Shown here: positions 17,593 through 27,905 of the stretch, piece after piece
Layout: each line of letters starts with the position of its first letter
Numbering within the stretch: position 1 is the first letter of the stretch
Assembly: GCA_018266735.1 (NCBI GenBank)
Contig: JAFDZT010000004.1
Coordinates: 682,115 to 746,114 of the forward strand
DNA: 64,000 bases
Direction of reading: 5' to 3'
Source: Bacteroidota bacterium
GTDB taxonomy: Bacteria > Bacteroidota > Ignavibacteria > Kapaibacteriales > Kapaibacteriaceae
Translations under genes and position numbers: made by a program
The notes under the pieces: generated by a model
What the model was told of the DNA's origin: nothing
The model's input: only the letters and a program-made list of their open reading frames with translations
The model's database searches: none

Positions 17593-18938
17593 GACATCGC
17601 ATTGGCACGGCCGCGGATCTTGCCGCTCTTCATGAAGCCATCATAATGACGCATCAGGAGGTGCGATTCGATCTGTTGCAGCGTGTCAAGAGCGACACCC
17701 ACAATGATGAGCAAGCTTGTACCACCGAAGAACGACGCGAACGTTGGAGGCACATTCAACACCTGCATGGCGAACGTTGGAAGGATCGCGATGAGTGCAA
17801 GGAAAATGGCGCCTGGCAGCGTGATACGCGTCAGGATGTTCTCGATGTATTCCGATGTTGGCGATCCCGGACGTACGCCCGGAATGAAGCCACCGTTCTT
17901 TTTCATGTTGTCGGCCACTTCCTTCGGATTGAAGGCAATGGCGGTGTAGAAGTACGTGAAGAACAAGATCATCACGCCGTACACCACAGCATAGAACACT
18001 TCACGATCGCTGAACAACCGCGCCACATTCTGCCAGAACATACTTTCCGGGAAGAAGGAGGCAATAGTGGCAGGGACGAAAAGGATCGACTGTGCGAAGA
18101 TGATCGGCATCACGCCGGCAGTGTTCACACGAAGCGGAATGTACTGTGTGGTACCGCCATAGACCTTGCGGCCTACAACGCGCTTCGCATACTGCACCGG
18201 AATGCGTCGTGCCCCCTGGGTGACCAGGATCACGGCCGCAATGATGCCCATCAAGAGAATGAACAGCACAAGGTCGACCACCAGGTTACGTGAACCGGCA
18301 TCGATGAGCTTGTACTCTTGCAGAATGGCTGTTGGGAATCGGGCAATGATACCGATGAAGATGATCAGCGAGATACCGTTCCCGATACCGCGGTCCGTGA
18401 TCTGCTCGCCAAGCCACATCAGCATGATGGTGCCGGCCGTCAGGATCAGAACGCTCGAGATCGTCCACAGGAAGTCGGCATGGGGAACGACCGACATTCC
18501 ACCGGCGCCCATCGTCGTTTGCGCGACCTTGACCGTCACACCCCATGCTTGAAGCATGGCGATGAAGACCGTCAACACGCGTGTATACTGGTTGATCTTG
18601 CGTCGTCCGTCTTCACCTTCACGCTGCAGCTTCTGTAACTCCGGCAACACCACCCCTGCGATCTGCAGGATGATGGATGCCGAGATATAGGGCATGATGC
18701 CAAGCGCAAAAATGGCGGCATTCGAAAAAGCACCGCCAACGAACATGTCGTACAGACCAAAGATGTTGTTCGTGTCGCCCATGGCCGTTGCGGCCTTCAG
18801 AGCGTCGACGTTCACACCCGGGATCGTGATGAATGAACCGATGCGAACCGCCAACAACACGAGCAACGTGAAGAGGAGGCGGTTACGCAGTTCTTCGATC
18901 TTGAAGATGTTGCGGATGGTGGTGATGACGTTAGCCAT
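17589..18938 (-). CDS. secY: Preprotein translocase subunit SecY
   Basis: A 449-residue, ten-helix inner-membrane channel protein. N-terminal IRNIFKIEELRNRLLFTLL, the plug-region sequence ASIILQIAGVVLPELQKL, and the cytoplasmic loop PVQYAKRVVGRKVYGGTTQYIPLR are clear. It overlaps rplO by 8 bases and map by 4 bases, implying translational coupling inside the spc operon. Confidence 0.97.
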   Translation of the reverse strand: MANVITTIRNIFKIEELRNRLLFTLLVLLAVRIGSFITIPGVNVDALKAATAMGDTNNIFGLYDMFVGGAFSNAAIFALGIMPYISASIILQIAGVVLPELQKLQREGEDGRRKINQYTRVLTVFIAMLQAWGVTVKVAQTTMGAGGMSVVPHADFLWTISSVLILTAGTIMLMWLGEQITDRGIGNGISLIIFIGIIARFPTAILQEYKLIDAGSRNLVVDLVLFILLMGIIAAVILVTQGARRIPVQYAKRVVGRKVYGGTTQYIPLRVNTAGVMPIIFAQSILFVPATIASFFPESMFWQNVARLFSDREVFYAVVYGVMILFFTYFYTAIAFNPKEVADNMKKNGGFIPGVRPGSPTSEYIENILTRITLPGAIFLALIAILPTFAMQVLNVPPTFASFFGGTSLLIIVGVALDTLQQIESHLLMRHYDGFMKSGKIRGRANAMS

Positions 18939-19398
18939 TGGTGTTGACCACTCCTCCGGCCGACTCGATCTTGCTCTTCGCTGTTTCGGAGACCTTGTCG
19001 ACGGTCACGGTCAGCTTTGCCGACAGATCGCCGTTACCAAGGACCTTCACGGGAAGGCGCTTTTTGCGGACCACACCAAGTGCATACAGCACTTCGGCAT
19101 CGACGACACCGTTGGTGATCCGTGCTTCGTCTACCAAGCGCTGCAGTGTTGCCACATTCACTTCTTGATACTCGACGCGGTTATTGTTCGTGAATCCAAA
19201 CTTCGGGATACGACGAATGAGTGGCATTTGGCCACCTTCGAAGCCCGGACTTTGGCTGAAGCCGCTACGCGACTGATGCCCCTTGTGACCGCGTGTGGCA
19301 GTTCCACCGTGGCCGGACCCGGCACCGCGACCAACGCGCTTCTTCTTGTGACGCGAGCCCGGAGCGGGCGACAGATTTCCGATGTGTTTCATGGTCAT
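18931..19398 (-). CDS. rplO: 50S ribosomal protein L15 (uL15)
   Basis: A 155-residue protein with KKRVGRGAGSGHGGTATRGHKG near the start and GFEGGQMPLIRRIPKFGF, both diagnostic for uL15. Two in-frame ATG codons (19398 and 19392) are equally possible. Its 3' end overlaps secY by 8 bases. Confidence 0.96.
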   Translation of the reverse strand: MTMKHIGNLSPAPGSRHKKKRVGRGAGSGHGGTATRGHKGHQSRSGFSQSPGFEGGQMPLIRRIPKFGFTNNNRVEYQEVNVATLQRLVDEARITNGVVDAEVLYALGVVRKKRLPVKVLGNGDLSAKLTVTVDKVSETAKSKIESAGGVVNTNG

Positions 19399-19406
19399 AG
19401 GGAGTG

Positions 19407-19589
19407 TTAGTCTGCGATTTCTTCAACTGTCACCAGATGGCGAACAGCATTCACCATGCCAAGGATCTGCGGATTCTTGGTCTTGATAACGGTATTGTTC
19501 GGATGTCCAAGTCCAAGCGCCTTGATCGTGGCCTTGTGCGACTTGAGCGTTCCGATGATACTGCGTACCTGTGTGATCTTGATCTTCAT
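19407..19589 (-). CDS. rpmD: 50S ribosomal protein L30 (uL30)
   Basis: A 60-residue protein: KITQVRSIIGTLKSHKATIKALGLG followed by NTVIKTKNPQILGMVNAV is the complete bacterial uL30. It lies between rpsE and rplO as in most spc operons. Confidence 0.95.
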   Translation of the reverse strand: MKIKITQVRSIIGTLKSHKATIKALGLGHPNNTVIKTKNPQILGMVNAVRHLVTVEEIAD

Positions 19590-19615
19590 GATGCCTGTCC
19601 TTCGTTTGCGCTTGC

Positions 19616-20119
19616 TTATCCGATGAGAACCTTCGTGGTCGACACTCCGCGGCGAGCTGCCACAGAAGCAGCATCTTCCAACAATGCCAATGCTGCCATG
19701 GTGGCCTTCACCGTGTTGTGCGGGTTCGACGAGCCTTGGCTCTTCGTGAGCACGTCCTTGACTCCGGCCAATTCCAGGATGGCGCGAACACCACCTGCTG
19801 CGATCACACCCGTACCCGGTGTGGCCGGACGTACGAGGACCTTGGCGGCTCCGAACTTACCGATCACTGGGTGCGGAACGGTACCGTTCTGCAGGCGAAC
19901 CTTCACAACGGCCTTCTTGGCTGCTTCCGTTGCCTTGGTCACCGCATCGGACACTTCGCCGGCCTTGCCGAGGCCAAAGCCAACGTGGCCATTCTCGTCG
20001 CCTACGACGACGATGGCCGAGAAGTTGAATCGACGTCCGCCCTTGACCACTTTCGCCGTACGACCAACGTAGACGATCTTGTCCTTCAAGTTCAGATCAG
20101 AGACTTTATGTTTTGCCAC
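19616..20119 (-). CDS. rpsE: 30S ribosomal protein S5 (uS5), GTG start
   Basis: A 167-residue protein involved in decoding fidelity, with [23 protein letters not shown] and [15 protein letters not shown]. The start is taken as GTG 20119 rather than ATG 20143: GGAGA (20127-20131, complement) lies 7 bases upstream, and the protein then begins VAKHKVSDL at the usual length. Confidence 0.93.
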   Translation of the reverse strand: MAKHKVSDLNLKDKIVYVGRTAKVVKGGRRFNFSAIVVVGDENGHVGFGLGKAGEVSDAVTKATEAAKKAVVKVRLQNGTVPHPVIGKFGAAKVLVRPATPGTGVIAAGGVRAILELAGVKDVLTKSQGSSNPHNTVKATMAALALLEDAASVAARRGVSTTKVLIG

Positions 20120-20146
20120 AGAGTATTCTCCGGTTGAATGCATTCG

Positions 20147-20518
20147 TTAGAAATCGAGTCCACCCTCACGTGCACCCTCGGCGAGGGACTTCACGCGACC
20201 GTGGTACAGGTAGCCGTTGCGGTCGAAGGCCACGCGTGCGATGTTGTTCGCCTTGGCACGCTTCGCCAAGAGCACTCCAACGAGCTTGCTTTCGGCGGAC
20301 TTGTCCATGTCCTTGCTGATCTGAGCGCGGATCTCCTTGTCGACCGTGGAGGCCGAGACAAGTGTCTTCGACGTTGTATCGTCGATGATCTGGGCATAGA
20401 TGTGGTTCACCGACCGGAACACGCTCAAGCGATAACGCTCCGGTGTTCCCGTGACCTTGCGGCGTACGCGCATTTTGCGACGTACCTGGCGATGTGATTT
20501 TGAGTCTAGTCGATTCAT
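20147..20518 (-). CDS. rplR: 50S ribosomal protein L18 (uL18)
   Basis: A 123-residue 5S-rRNA-binding protein. [20 protein letters not shown] and the C-terminal [30 protein letters not shown] ending identify it. Normal length; follows rplF. Confidence 0.96.
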   Translation of the reverse strand: MNRLDSKSHRQVRRKMRVRRKVTGTPERYRLSVFRSVNHIYAQIIDDTTSKTLVSASTVDKEIRAQISKDMDKSAESKLVGVLLAKRAKANNIARVAFDRNGYLYHGRVKSLAEGAREGGLDF

Positions 20519-20536
20519 CGTTTCGTTCCTTTGTCC

Positions 20537-21076
20537 TTACTTCCCTGCCGACTTACCGGCCTTGCGGCGAATGAACTCACCTTCATAGCGAATACCCTTG
20601 CCCTTATATGGCTCGGGTGGACGGAGCTTGCGAACCTTCGAGGCGACCTCGCCTACCAGGTGCTTGTCCATGCCCTTGACGGCGAAGACCGTTGGAGTGG
20701 TCACCGTGAACTCTACTCCATCGGGTGGGATGAAGAGGATCGGATGCGAATAGCCGAGATTCAGCAGCAGGTTCTTGCCGCGCATCTCGACCTTGTATCC
20801 AACGCCTTCCACTTGCAGGTTGCGTGTAAAGCCGTTCACAACGCCTTCCACCATCCAGGCCGTGGTCGCACGCGTGAGGCCGTGCAGCGAACGTACCTTC
20901 TTGTCGTCGTTCGCACGACTGAACGTAAGGACATCGCCCTCTACCTGATAGGAAATGGACTCGTGCAGGGGGAACTTCATTTCGCCCTTCGGTCCTTTGA
21001 CGCTGATCACACCGTTGGCGACCGTGAAATTCACAGCCTTTGGTATGATGATCTGTTTCTTCCCAACTCGTGACAT
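20537..21076 (-). CDS. rplF: 50S ribosomal protein L6 (uL6)
   Basis: A 179-residue protein near the factor-binding site. MSRVGKKQIIIPK at the start and the C-terminal RPPEPYKGKGIRYEGE signature are intact, with two repeated alpha/beta domains. Standard length. Confidence 0.97.
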   Translation of the reverse strand: MSRVGKKQIIIPKAVNFTVANGVISVKGPKGEMKFPLHESISYQVEGDVLTFSRANDDKKVRSLHGLTRATTAWMVEGVVNGFTRNLQVEGVGYKVEMRGKNLLLNLGYSHPILFIPPDGVEFTVTTPTVFAVKGMDKHLVGEVASKVRKLRPPEPYKGKGIRYEGEFIRRKAGKSAGK

Positions 21077-21102
21077 GCTGATCGCTCCTACGCTACTCGT
21101 TC

Positions 21103-21498
21103 TTACCAGATCGTACAGAGAATTTCACCGCCCACGTTTTCGCGGCGCGCCTGCTTATCGGTCATCACACCACGAGGGGTGGACACGATCGCAATACCCA
21201 GTCCGTTGCGGACCCGTGGAAGCTTGTCGACCGACGCGTACACGCGACGTCCGGGCTTGCTCACTCGCTTGATCTCGCGAATGACGGGCTGACCGAGGTA
21301 ATAGCGAAGCTTGATGTGCAGGACGCCCTGCTTGTCGTCGTCCACCTTCTCGAAGTCGGCGATGAAACCTTGTTCCTTGAGGATGGCGGCGATCCCGAGT
21401 TTCAAATTCGAGCATGGCACAACGGTCGTCTTATGCTTTGCAGCAACGGCGTTGCGAATGCGCGTGAGGAAATCGGCGATGGTGTCTGATACTGGCAT
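21103..21498 (-). CDS. rpsH: 30S ribosomal protein S8 (uS8)
   Basis: A 131-residue primary 16S rRNA binder; DFLTRIRNAVAAKHKTTVVP at the start and GLGIAIVSTPRGVMTDKQARRENVGGE at the end match uS8. In several bacteria S8 represses the spc operon, which would be possible here but is not shown by sequence. Confidence 0.97.
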   Translation of the reverse strand: MPVSDTIADFLTRIRNAVAAKHKTTVVPCSNLKLGIAAILKEQGFIADFEKVDDDKQGVLHIKLRYYLGQPVIREIKRVSKPGRRVYASVDKLPRVRNGLGIAIVSTPRGVMTDKQARRENVGGEILCTIW

Positions 21499-21544
21499 AA
21501 TGGTCTGTCGTTGTCGTGTTCAGAATCTGTTGGCGGCTCGTGTC

Positions 21545-21814
21545 TTACCAGCTGCTCTTACGAATGCCCGGGATCTTACCTTCCAAGGCAAGCAAGCGGA
21601 ACATGTTCCGGCAAAGGCCGAACTTGCGATACACACCCTTACCACGGCCCGTTACAAGGCAACGGTTGCGAACGCGCACCTTTGCGCTGTTCCGTGGAAG
21701 CTTCTGGAGGCCTACCATGTCACCTGCTGCCTTGAGTTCGGCACGCTTGGCAGCATACTTGGCCACGAGGCGCTGACGCTTTTCATTTCGAGCGATGATG
21801 GACTTCTTAGCCAT
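21545..21814 (-). CDS. rpsN: 30S ribosomal protein S14 (uS14), long zinc-free form
   Basis: An 89-residue long-type S14 starting [17 protein letters not shown]. The C-terminal region has [22 protein letters not shown], with only two cysteines rather than the CXXC-CXXC zinc knuckle of short S14, so it is zinc-independent. Start and rplE stop share a base (TAATG). Confidence 0.96.
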   Translation of the reverse strand: MAKKSIIARNEKRQRLVAKYAAKRAELKAAGDMVGLQKLPRNSAKVRVRNRCLVTGRGKGVYRKFGLCRNMFRLLALEGKIPGIRKSSW

Positions 21815-22443
21815 TACTGTTGATCCCGTTTGCGGAATGGAAAACCAAATTCTTGCAGAAGCGCATGCGCCTCTTCATCCGTTGTTGCAGACGTGACGAA
21901 GGTCACGTCCATCCCCGTGATGCGGTTGACCTTGTCGACGTCGATCTCAGGGAAGATGATCTGCTCCTTGATGCCAAGGGTGTAGTTCCCGCGGCCGTCG
22001 AAGCTCTTGTCCGAGAATCCGCGGAAGTCGCGAATACGTGGCGATGCGATGTTGATGAGACGATCGAGGAACTCATACATCCGTGCGCGACGCAACGTGA
22101 CGCGAGCACCGATCGGCATGCCTTCACGCAGCTTGAAGTTCGCGATGGACTTGCGTGCGCGGGTGACCGCAGGACGCTGTCCCGTGATGAGTTCCAGTTC
22201 GTTCACGGCCGCTTGGAGGATCTTCGTGTCCGATGCTGCCGCGCCGGCACCAATGTTCAACGTGATCTTCTCCAACCGTGGCACCTGCATGGGTGACGTG
22301 TAGTTGAAGCGCTTCTGCAGCGCCGGTACCACGTTTTCATGGTAGAAGGCGGCAAGGCGAGCTGGCGCCACGGCGGCGCTGACGTCTTCGAGACGCGCGC
22401 CCTCGGGCTTGAAGTCGACCTTTTTTACTACTGTTTTCGCCAT
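21814..22443 (-). CDS. rplE: 50S ribosomal protein L5 (uL5) with N-terminal extension
   Basis: A 209-residue 5S-rRNA-binding protein, ~25-30 residues longer than the usual 180. The extra N-terminal part starts [18 protein letters not shown] before the family start ([17 protein letters not shown]). RGMDVTF-type C-terminal sequence and [15 protein letters not shown] are conserved. Confidence 0.95.
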   Translation of the reverse strand: MAKTVVKKVDFKPEGARLEDVSAAVAPARLAAFYHENVVPALQKRFNYTSPMQVPRLEKITLNIGAGAAASDTKILQAAVNELELITGQRPAVTRARKSIANFKLREGMPIGARVTLRRARMYEFLDRLINIASPRIRDFRGFSDKSFDGRGNYTLGIKEQIIFPEIDVDKVNRITGMDVTFVTSATTDEEAHALLQEFGFPFRKRDQQ

Positions 22444-22470
22444 GATTCGTACGCCTGAGAGTAGTCGTTA

Positions 22471-22779
22471 TTAGAGTGCTTCGTTCGTGGTCTTGGCAAT
22501 GCGCTTCGAGCCGGATTCCGTGCGTTCCGTCTTCACCCGCGTGGCCTTGCCGTTCTTGTCGACAAGCTGCACGTTGCTGTAGTGGATCGAGGATTCTTGC
22601 TTGATGATGCCGCCATTGGGATTCGTTTGCGACGGACGGACGGCCTTGGAGCGAAGGTTCACACCTTCGACGAGGACGCGCATGCCCGTTGGACTGATCT
22701 GAAGAACACGTCCCACAGAACCCTTGTTGTTGCCTGCGATCACCTTCACAGTGTCGCCTTTTTTGATCTTGAGCTTCAT
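22471..22779 (-). CDS. rplX: 50S ribosomal protein L24 (uL24)
   Basis: A 102-residue assembly-initiator protein: KIKKGDTVKVIAGNNKGSVGRVL is the KOW motif, and NGGIIKQESSIHYSNVQLVDKNG is characteristic. It sits 2 bases after rplN. Confidence 0.96.
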   Translation of the reverse strand: MKLKIKKGDTVKVIAGNNKGSVGRVLQISPTGMRVLVEGVNLRSKAVRPSQTNPNGGIIKQESSIHYSNVQLVDKNGKATRVKTERTESGSKRIAKTTNEAL

Positions 22780-22781
22780 GG

Positions 22782-23150
22782 TCAGATAACCTCTGGTGCC
22801 AACGATATGATCTTCATGAAATTCTTCTCGCGAAGTTCACGGGCGACCGGTCCGAAGATGCGGGTTCCGCGAGGTTCCGAGTTGTTATTGATGATGACGG
22901 CGGCGTTCTCGTCGAAGCGGATGTAGGAGCCATCACGGCGACCCAATTCCTTCTTCGTGCGGACGATCACGGCCTTCACCACTTCACCTTTTTTGACAGC
23001 GCCTTGCGGCAGTGCCGATTTGACAGAGCACACGACAATGTCGCCCACAGAAGCATAACGCTTACCGTGACCACCGAGGACTCGAATGCAACGAAGCTTA
23101 CGAGCACCGGAATTGTCGGCTACAACGAGGTTGGATTCTTCTTGGATCAT
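22782..23150 (-). CDS. rplN: 50S ribosomal protein L14 (uL14)
   Basis: A 122-residue protein; [19 protein letters not shown] at the start and [20 protein letters not shown] near the end are diagnostic. Standard length and position. Confidence 0.97.
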   Translation of the reverse strand: MIQEESNLVVADNSGARKLRCIRVLGGHGKRYASVGDIVVCSVKSALPQGAVKKGEVVKAVIVRTKKELGRRDGSYIRFDENAAVIINNNSEPRGTRIFGPVARELREKNFMKIISLAPEVI

Positions 23151-23162
23151 GGTCTCTCTTCC

Positions 23163-23450
23163 TTACTTCGCTCGTTCGATGATCTCGACCAACGTCCAGC
23201 GCTTGCGTGCGCTGAGCGGGCGGCTCTCAATGACCTTCACCGTGTCTCCAATGTTGCATTCATTGCGCTCGTCGTGCGCCATGATCTTATTGGACACCTT
23301 GAAGTACTTGCGGTACAACGGGTGAGCGACTTGTCGTTCGATGCTCACCACGATGGTCTTGTTCGCCTTGTTGCTTACCACTTTACCGGTACGAACTTTC
23401 TTGTTGCTCGTTGCCGCAGTGGTTGTATCGTTCATGTTCTCGGCCATCAT
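23163..23450 (-). CDS. rpsQ: 30S ribosomal protein S17 (uS17)
   Basis: A 95-residue OB-fold protein. The core ([20 protein letters not shown] and [13 protein letters not shown]) is preceded by about 15 extra residues rich in Asn and Thr. An in-frame second Met lies next to the first, so the exact start is uncertain by a few residues. Confidence 0.95.
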   Translation of the reverse strand: MMAENMNDTTTAATSNKKVRTGKVVSNKANKTIVVSIERQVAHPLYRKYFKVSNKIMAHDERNECNIGDTVKVIESRPLSARKRWTLVEIIERAK

Positions 23451-23464
23451 TCATCCCATCGACA

Positions 23465-23671
23465 TCAGTTGGCGGAATTCTCGCGTTGAGCAAGGATCGT
23501 CTTCATACGCGCGATGTCCTTGCGCATCGTGCGGATGCTCGTTGTATCCTGGAGTTGACCCAGGACGAGCTGGAAGCGGAGCTTCGTGATGTTCTCTTCG
23601 CTTTCCTTGAGGAAGGCCACCAACTCGTTCGTTGGAAGTCCCTTCAGGTCGGCTGCTTTGCGTGCCTTCAT
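23465..23671 (-). CDS. rpmC: 50S ribosomal protein L29 (uL29)
   Basis: A 68-residue two-helix protein near the peptide tunnel exit; LKFQL-type core (LRFQLVLGQLQDTTSIRTMRKDIARMKT) is conserved. It starts 3 bases after the rplP stop. Confidence 0.95.
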   Translation of the reverse strand: MKARKAADLKGLPTNELVAFLKESEENITKLRFQLVLGQLQDTTSIRTMRKDIARMKTILAQRENSAN

Positions 23672-23674
23672 GAC

Positions 23675-24094
23675 TTAGGCCTCCAGATCGACTCGTTGAA
23701 CAAACTTGCATTTGATCGGGAGCTTGTGCGATGCGAGACGTACGGCTTCCACCGCGCGCTCCTTCGTCACTCCGTCGATCTCGAACAAGATCCGCCCCGG
23801 CTTGACCACTGCTACCCACAGTTCCGGATTACCCTTCCCGGAACCCATTCGGGTCTCTGCCGGCTTCTTGGTAACTGGCTTGTCTGGGAAGATGCGGATC
23901 CACACCTTACCATCACGACGCAGGTAGCGGTTGATGGCGATACGAGCGGACTCGATCTGGCGATTGGTGATCCATGCACATTCGAGCGCCTTGAGACCAT
24001 ACGACCCGAAGGCCACGGTGGAACCACGATACGCTTTGCCGCGACGGCGTCCGCGTTGTGTTTTCCTGTGCTTGACTCTTTTTGGGATGAGCAT
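23675..24094 (-). CDS. rplP: 50S ribosomal protein L16 (uL16)
   Basis: A 139-residue protein at the tRNA A/P interface. [19 protein letters not shown] at the start, [18 protein letters not shown] and [14 protein letters not shown] are signatures; standard length. Confidence 0.97.
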   Translation of the reverse strand: MLIPKRVKHRKTQRGRRRGKAYRGSTVAFGSYGLKALECAWITNRQIESARIAINRYLRRDGKVWIRIFPDKPVTKKPAETRMGSGKGNPELWVAVVKPGRILFEIDGVTKERAVEAVRLASHKLPIKCKFVQRVDLEA

Positions 24095-24116
24095 AACGGT
24101 TCGTCAGCTGAGGTTG

Positions 24117-24764
24117 TTATTGTTCTTTGCTTTGTTGCTTGCCGATCACTTCGCCACGGCAGATCCAGACCTTGATGCCCAGCGAACCGTAGACGGTCTC
24201 TGCTCGGCCTTGCGCATAGTCGATGTCGGCTCGCAGCGTGTGCAGCGGAACGCGACCTTCCTTGTATTGTTCGGTACGGCTCATGTCAGCACCGCCCAGT
24301 CGACCCGAACACATGATACGTACGCCTTCGGCGCCTACTCGCATCGTGGAGCTCACGGCATTCTTCATGGCGCGACGGAACGAGATCCGTCCTTCGAGTT
24401 GCTGTGCGATGTTGTCGGCCACCAGTTGGGCATCGAGCTCGGGACGCTTGATCTCGCTGATCAGGATCTTGACTTCCTTCTTCGTGATCTTGCGCAATTC
24501 TTCTTCGAGCTGCGAGATGTCCTTCCCGCTACGACCGATGATCACGCCTGGACGTGAGGTGTTGATCGTGATGCGGAGTTGCTTTGCCGTGCGCTCAACG
24601 ATCACGCGAGCGACACCGGCCTTCTTCAGACGATTCTTGATGTAGTTGCGAACCATCAAGTCTTCTTGAAGCTTCTCTGCAACGTTCTTTTCGTCGAACC
24701 AATTTGCTTCCCATTGACGGATGATGCCAAGGCGAAGTCCGATAGGATGTGTTTTCTGACCCAA
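24117..24764 (-). CDS. rpsC: 30S ribosomal protein S3 (uS3)
   Basis: A 215-residue protein with a KH domain (GVIIGRSGKDISQLEEELRK) and the C-terminal domain ending with GIKVWICRGE; MGQKTHPIGLRLGIIRQWEANWF begins the family. It is a few residues short of the typical tail. Confidence 0.97.
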   Translation of the reverse strand: MGQKTHPIGLRLGIIRQWEANWFDEKNVAEKLQEDLMVRNYIKNRLKKAGVARVIVERTAKQLRITINTSRPGVIIGRSGKDISQLEEELRKITKKEVKILISEIKRPELDAQLVADNIAQQLEGRISFRRAMKNAVSSTMRVGAEGVRIMCSGRLGGADMSRTEQYKEGRVPLHTLRADIDYAQGRAETVYGSLGIKVWICRGEVIGKQQSKEQ

Positions 24765-24776
24765 GGAAGTGCTCCG

Positions 24777-25118
24777 TTACTGTTTCACCGAAACGATGAT
24801 CGTGAGATGGTGCGAGCGCTTCCGAATTCGGTAGGCACGTCCCATTGGTGCTGGCGAGATCCGCTTGATCGTTGGACCCGGATCCACAAAGGCCTCTTTC
24901 ACGTAGATGGCTTCAGGATCAACTCCCGAATCCTTCTGCTGAAGATTGTTGATGGCACTCTTGAGCGTGAGCTCTGCGATCTCTGCCGCCTGCTTGTCCG
25001 AAAACTGCAGGGCGTTGAGAGCGAATGCCGCCGACTTACCGCGGATAAGGTCCACCACCAACCGCATCTTGCGTGGCGATGACCGCGTGTACCGTTTGAT
25101 TGCGCGTGCTTCCATCAT
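24777..25118 (-). CDS. rplV: 50S ribosomal protein L22 (uL22)
   Basis: A 113-residue tunnel protein. YTRSSPRKMRLVVDLIRGK and the beta-hairpin region PTIKRISPAPMGRAYRIRKR are intact with no insertion. Position between rpsS and rpsC is normal. Confidence 0.97.
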   Translation of the reverse strand: MMEARAIKRYTRSSPRKMRLVVDLIRGKSAAFALNALQFSDKQAAEIAELTLKSAINNLQQKDSGVDPEAIYVKEAFVDPGPTIKRISPAPMGRAYRIRKRSHHLTIIVSVKQ

Positions 25119-25127
25119 TGCGTCTCG

Positions 25128-25415
25128 TTATTTCTTTCCTGTCTTGAGATCCTTACGGTTTCCGGAATGTCCCCGGAACGTCCGCGTCGGCGAAAACTCA
25201 CCCAACTTGTGACCCACCATGTTCTCCGTTACATAGACCGGGATGAACTTGTTGCCGTTGTGCACGGCGAACGTGTGTCCCACGAAATCAGGAGCGATGA
25301 CCGAAGAACGTGCCCATGTCTTGATGACAGCCTTCTTTGCGTTGGCATTCATCGCATCGACCTTCTTCGTCAGCTTATAGCTGATGAATGGTTCTTTTTT
25401 CAGTGAACGAGGCAT
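25128..25415 (-). CDS. rpsS: 30S ribosomal protein S19 (uS19)
   Basis: A 95-residue head protein; [19 protein letters not shown] at the start and [18 protein letters not shown] are diagnostic. Confidence 0.97.
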   Translation of the reverse strand: MPRSLKKEPFISYKLTKKVDAMNANAKKAVIKTWARSSVIAPDFVGHTFAVHNGNKFIPVYVTENMVGHKLGEFSPTRTFRGHSGNRKDLKTGKK

Positions 25416-25444
25416 AGGTTCTGATCCTTACGAGTTCGCTTCGA

Positions 25445-26281
25445 TTATGCGTTTCTGTGACGGATGATGAGATCGTTCGACGCCTTCTTCTTCTTGCGCG
25501 TCTTGAGACCCTTTGCGAGCTGACCCCATGGCGAACGGAGGTGTTGACGTCCACCACCGGACTTCGAGCGACCTTCACCACCACCGTTCGGGTGGTCGAT
25601 CGGATTCATGGCCATACCACGCGTCTGCGGGCGAACACCCTTCCAACGCATACGTCCGGCCTTCCCCCACATGATGTTCTCCTGCTCACCATTGCTGACC
25701 ACGCCGAGCGTTGCCATGCAATTGCCGGGAACCATGCGGATCTCGCCTGAAGGCAACTTCAATTGTGCCTTGCCATTGTCCAGTCCTACGAGCTGTGCGG
25801 ACGTGCCGGCGCTGCGCGCCATCTGTCCACCCTTGCCCGGCTTGAGTTCGATGTTGTGCACGAACAGACCGAAGGGGATCTTGTTCAGCGGAAGAGCATT
25901 GCCGTCCTTGAGGTCGGCATTCTCACTCGCCATGATCTTCGTTCCCACCTTCACCTTGTCCGGTGCAAGGATGTATCGCTTCTCACCGTCCGTGTACTCA
26001 ACAAGTGCGATGCGGCATGTACGGTTCGGATCGTACTCGATCGTGAGGACCGTTGCCTCCATGTTCAACTTGTTGCGCTTGAAGTCGATGATGCGATACA
26101 AACGCTTATGTCCACCACCACGGTGACGTGCCGTTACACGTCCGGTGTTGTTCCGTCCGCCCGACTTCTTCAGCGGCGACGTGAGAGACCGCTCCGGCGT
26201 TGTTGCCGTGATCTCGTCAAACGTGCTCAAGCTGTAGTGCCTGGTGCCCGGTGTGATCGGTCTGAGTTTACGAATTGCCAT
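25445..26281 (-). CDS. rplB: 50S ribosomal protein L2 (uL2)
   Basis: A 278-residue protein required for subunit joining and the peptidyl-transferase region. [20 protein letters not shown] near the start and [19 protein letters not shown] (conserved His region) near the end are clear. Confidence 0.97.
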   Translation of the reverse strand: MAIRKLRPITPGTRHYSLSTFDEITATTPERSLTSPLKKSGGRNNTGRVTARHRGGGHKRLYRIIDFKRNKLNMEATVLTIEYDPNRTCRIALVEYTDGEKRYILAPDKVKVGTKIMASENADLKDGNALPLNKIPFGLFVHNIELKPGKGGQMARSAGTSAQLVGLDNGKAQLKLPSGEIRMVPGNCMATLGVVSNGEQENIMWGKAGRMRWKGVRPQTRGMAMNPIDHPNGGGEGRSKSGGGRQHLRSPWGQLAKGLKTRKKKKASNDLIIRHRNA

Positions 26282-26311
26282 TGGTGCGTTCTCCGATTTC
26301 CGTTCTAGCTG

Positions 26312-26617
26312 TTAGTCTTCCGATCCGCCTTCGCCTGCCACCACGTCGATCGTCTGTCCTTCTTTCAGCGTCACATAGGCCTTCTTGCGAAGGTTCGTGC
26401 GACCTGTCTGAATGCCACGACGCGTCATGCGTGACTTGACCTTGCCCTTGGTGCGAACAGTACGGATACTGTCCACCTCAACGTCGAACATTTGCTTCAG
26501 AGCCGCGCGGATCTGGACCTTGTTCGCGTTCGGATCGACTTCGAAGACGTATTGGCGCAGATAGCCCACAGAAGTGGCCTTCTCTGTAATCACCGGTTTT
26601 CTGAGCACTTTGATCAT
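26312..26617 (-). CDS. rplW: 50S ribosomal protein L23 (uL23)
   Basis: A 101-residue protein docking trigger factor and SRP at the tunnel exit. VLRKPVITEKAT at the start and RRGIQTGRTNLRKKAYVTLKEG identify it. Confidence 0.95.
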   Translation of the reverse strand: MIKVLRKPVITEKATSVGYLRQYVFEVDPNANKVQIRAALKQMFDVEVDSIRTVRTKGKVKSRMTRRGIQTGRTNLRKKAYVTLKEGQTIDVVAGEGGSED

Positions 26618-26632
26618 GTCGTACGCCGTCTC

Positions 26633-27259
26633 TTAGTTCGTGCCAAATGATTGTTCAAGTGTCTGCATGGCGCTCTTGAAGATCAACAGCTTGCCATGGC
26701 TCAACACATCGTATGCCGAGATCTTGTCCGCCGGGAAGGTCGTCACTCCCGGAATGTTGCGCGCCGACTTCACAATGGTCTGATCGACCGATGGAAGCAA
26801 CACCAACACCTTACCGTCGATGTTCAATGCCTTGAGGATCGTTGCCATGTCCTTGGTCTTTGCAACCGGCAACGTGAAGTCCTCGACCACAACGAGATTC
26901 GATTCCTTCGCACGAAGTGCGAGCGCTGACTTCCGGGCAAGGCGCTTGACCTTGATCGGCAGGTCTACACTGTACAGGTGCGGTACCGGTCCGTGAATGG
27001 TGCCACCGCCCGGATTGAGTGGCGAGCGGCTCGAACCGCGACGTGCTCCACCCGTTCCCTTTTGCTTGAACGGCTTCTTCCCACCACCACGCACTTCCGT
27101 GCGCGTCTTGGTCTTCGCAGTGCCCTGACGGCGATGCGCGAGATATGCTCGCACTGCCTGATACATGGCGTGCTCGTTCGGCTCAACTCCGAAGATCGAC
27201 TCGGGGAGCTCGATCGTGCCTGCTGTGGCACCGTCTTTTGTTCGTACATCCACTGTCAT
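26633..27259 (-). CDS. rplD: 50S ribosomal protein L4 (uL4)
   Basis: A 208-residue protein with the tunnel loop region (RGGGKKPFKQKGTGGARRGS) intact. L4 autoregulates the S10 operon in gamma-proteobacteria; no matching leader is recognisable here. Confidence 0.96.
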   Translation of the reverse strand: MTVDVRTKDGATAGTIELPESIFGVEPNEHAMYQAVRAYLAHRRQGTAKTKTRTEVRGGGKKPFKQKGTGGARRGSSRSPLNPGGGTIHGPVPHLYSVDLPIKVKRLARKSALALRAKESNLVVVEDFTLPVAKTKDMATILKALNIDGKVLVLLPSVDQTIVKSARNIPGVTTFPADKISAYDVLSHGKLLIFKSAMQTLEQSFGTN

Positions 27260-27271
27260 GGTCGTGTTCTC

Positions 27272-27892
27272 TTATAGCTTCACAATTTCAATGATAGCAT
27301 TCGGTGCTCCCGGAATGCTGCCCTTCACCAACAAGAGATTGCTTTCGGGCATCACTCGCAAGACGGTCAGATTGCGCGTCGTGATGCGCGTACCACCCAT
27401 CCGCCCTGCCATCCGCAATCCCTTGAAAACGCGGGATGGGAACGACGAGGAACCAATGGAACCTGGAGCACGTGGACGGTCGCTCTGACCGTGCGTTGCC
27501 ATACCAACACCACCGAAGTGGTGACGCTTGACAACACCCTGGAATCCACGACCCTTGCTCGTTGCAGAGACCTTTACCTTGTCTCCGACCACGAAGGTCT
27601 CCACCGTGAGAATGTCTCCAAGTGCAACCGTGTTGGCAAGCTGACGGAACTCCTTCAAGTGACGTACCGGTGCCGTGTTCGCTTTCGCGAAGTGTCCGGC
27701 GCGTGGCTTGTTCACCTTCCGCTCAGCGATGAGACCGAAACCGATCTGCGCCGCTGTGTATCCGTCCTTCTCCAGGGTTCTCACCTGTGTTACCGGGCAT
27801 GGTCCGGCTTCGATCACAGTGCACGGCACAAAGGCGCCGTCTTCCGTGAAGATGCTCGTCATCCCTATTTTTCGTCCAAGTAATGCGCTCAT
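27272..27892 (-). CDS. rplC: 50S ribosomal protein L3 (uL3)
   Basis: A 206-residue early assembly protein. [21 protein letters not shown] at the start and [20 protein letters not shown] (methylated Gln region) are characteristic. Confidence 0.97.
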   Translation of the reverse strand: MSALLGRKIGMTSIFTEDGAFVPCTVIEAGPCPVTQVRTLEKDGYTAAQIGFGLIAERKVNKPRAGHFAKANTAPVRHLKEFRQLANTVALGDILTVETFVVGDKVKVSATSKGRGFQGVVKRHHFGGVGMATHGQSDRPRAPGSIGSSSFPSRVFKGLRMAGRMGGTRITTRNLTVLRVMPESNLLLVKGSIPGAPNAIIEIVKL

Positions 27893-27905
27893 TTGGGTCA
27901 GTCCT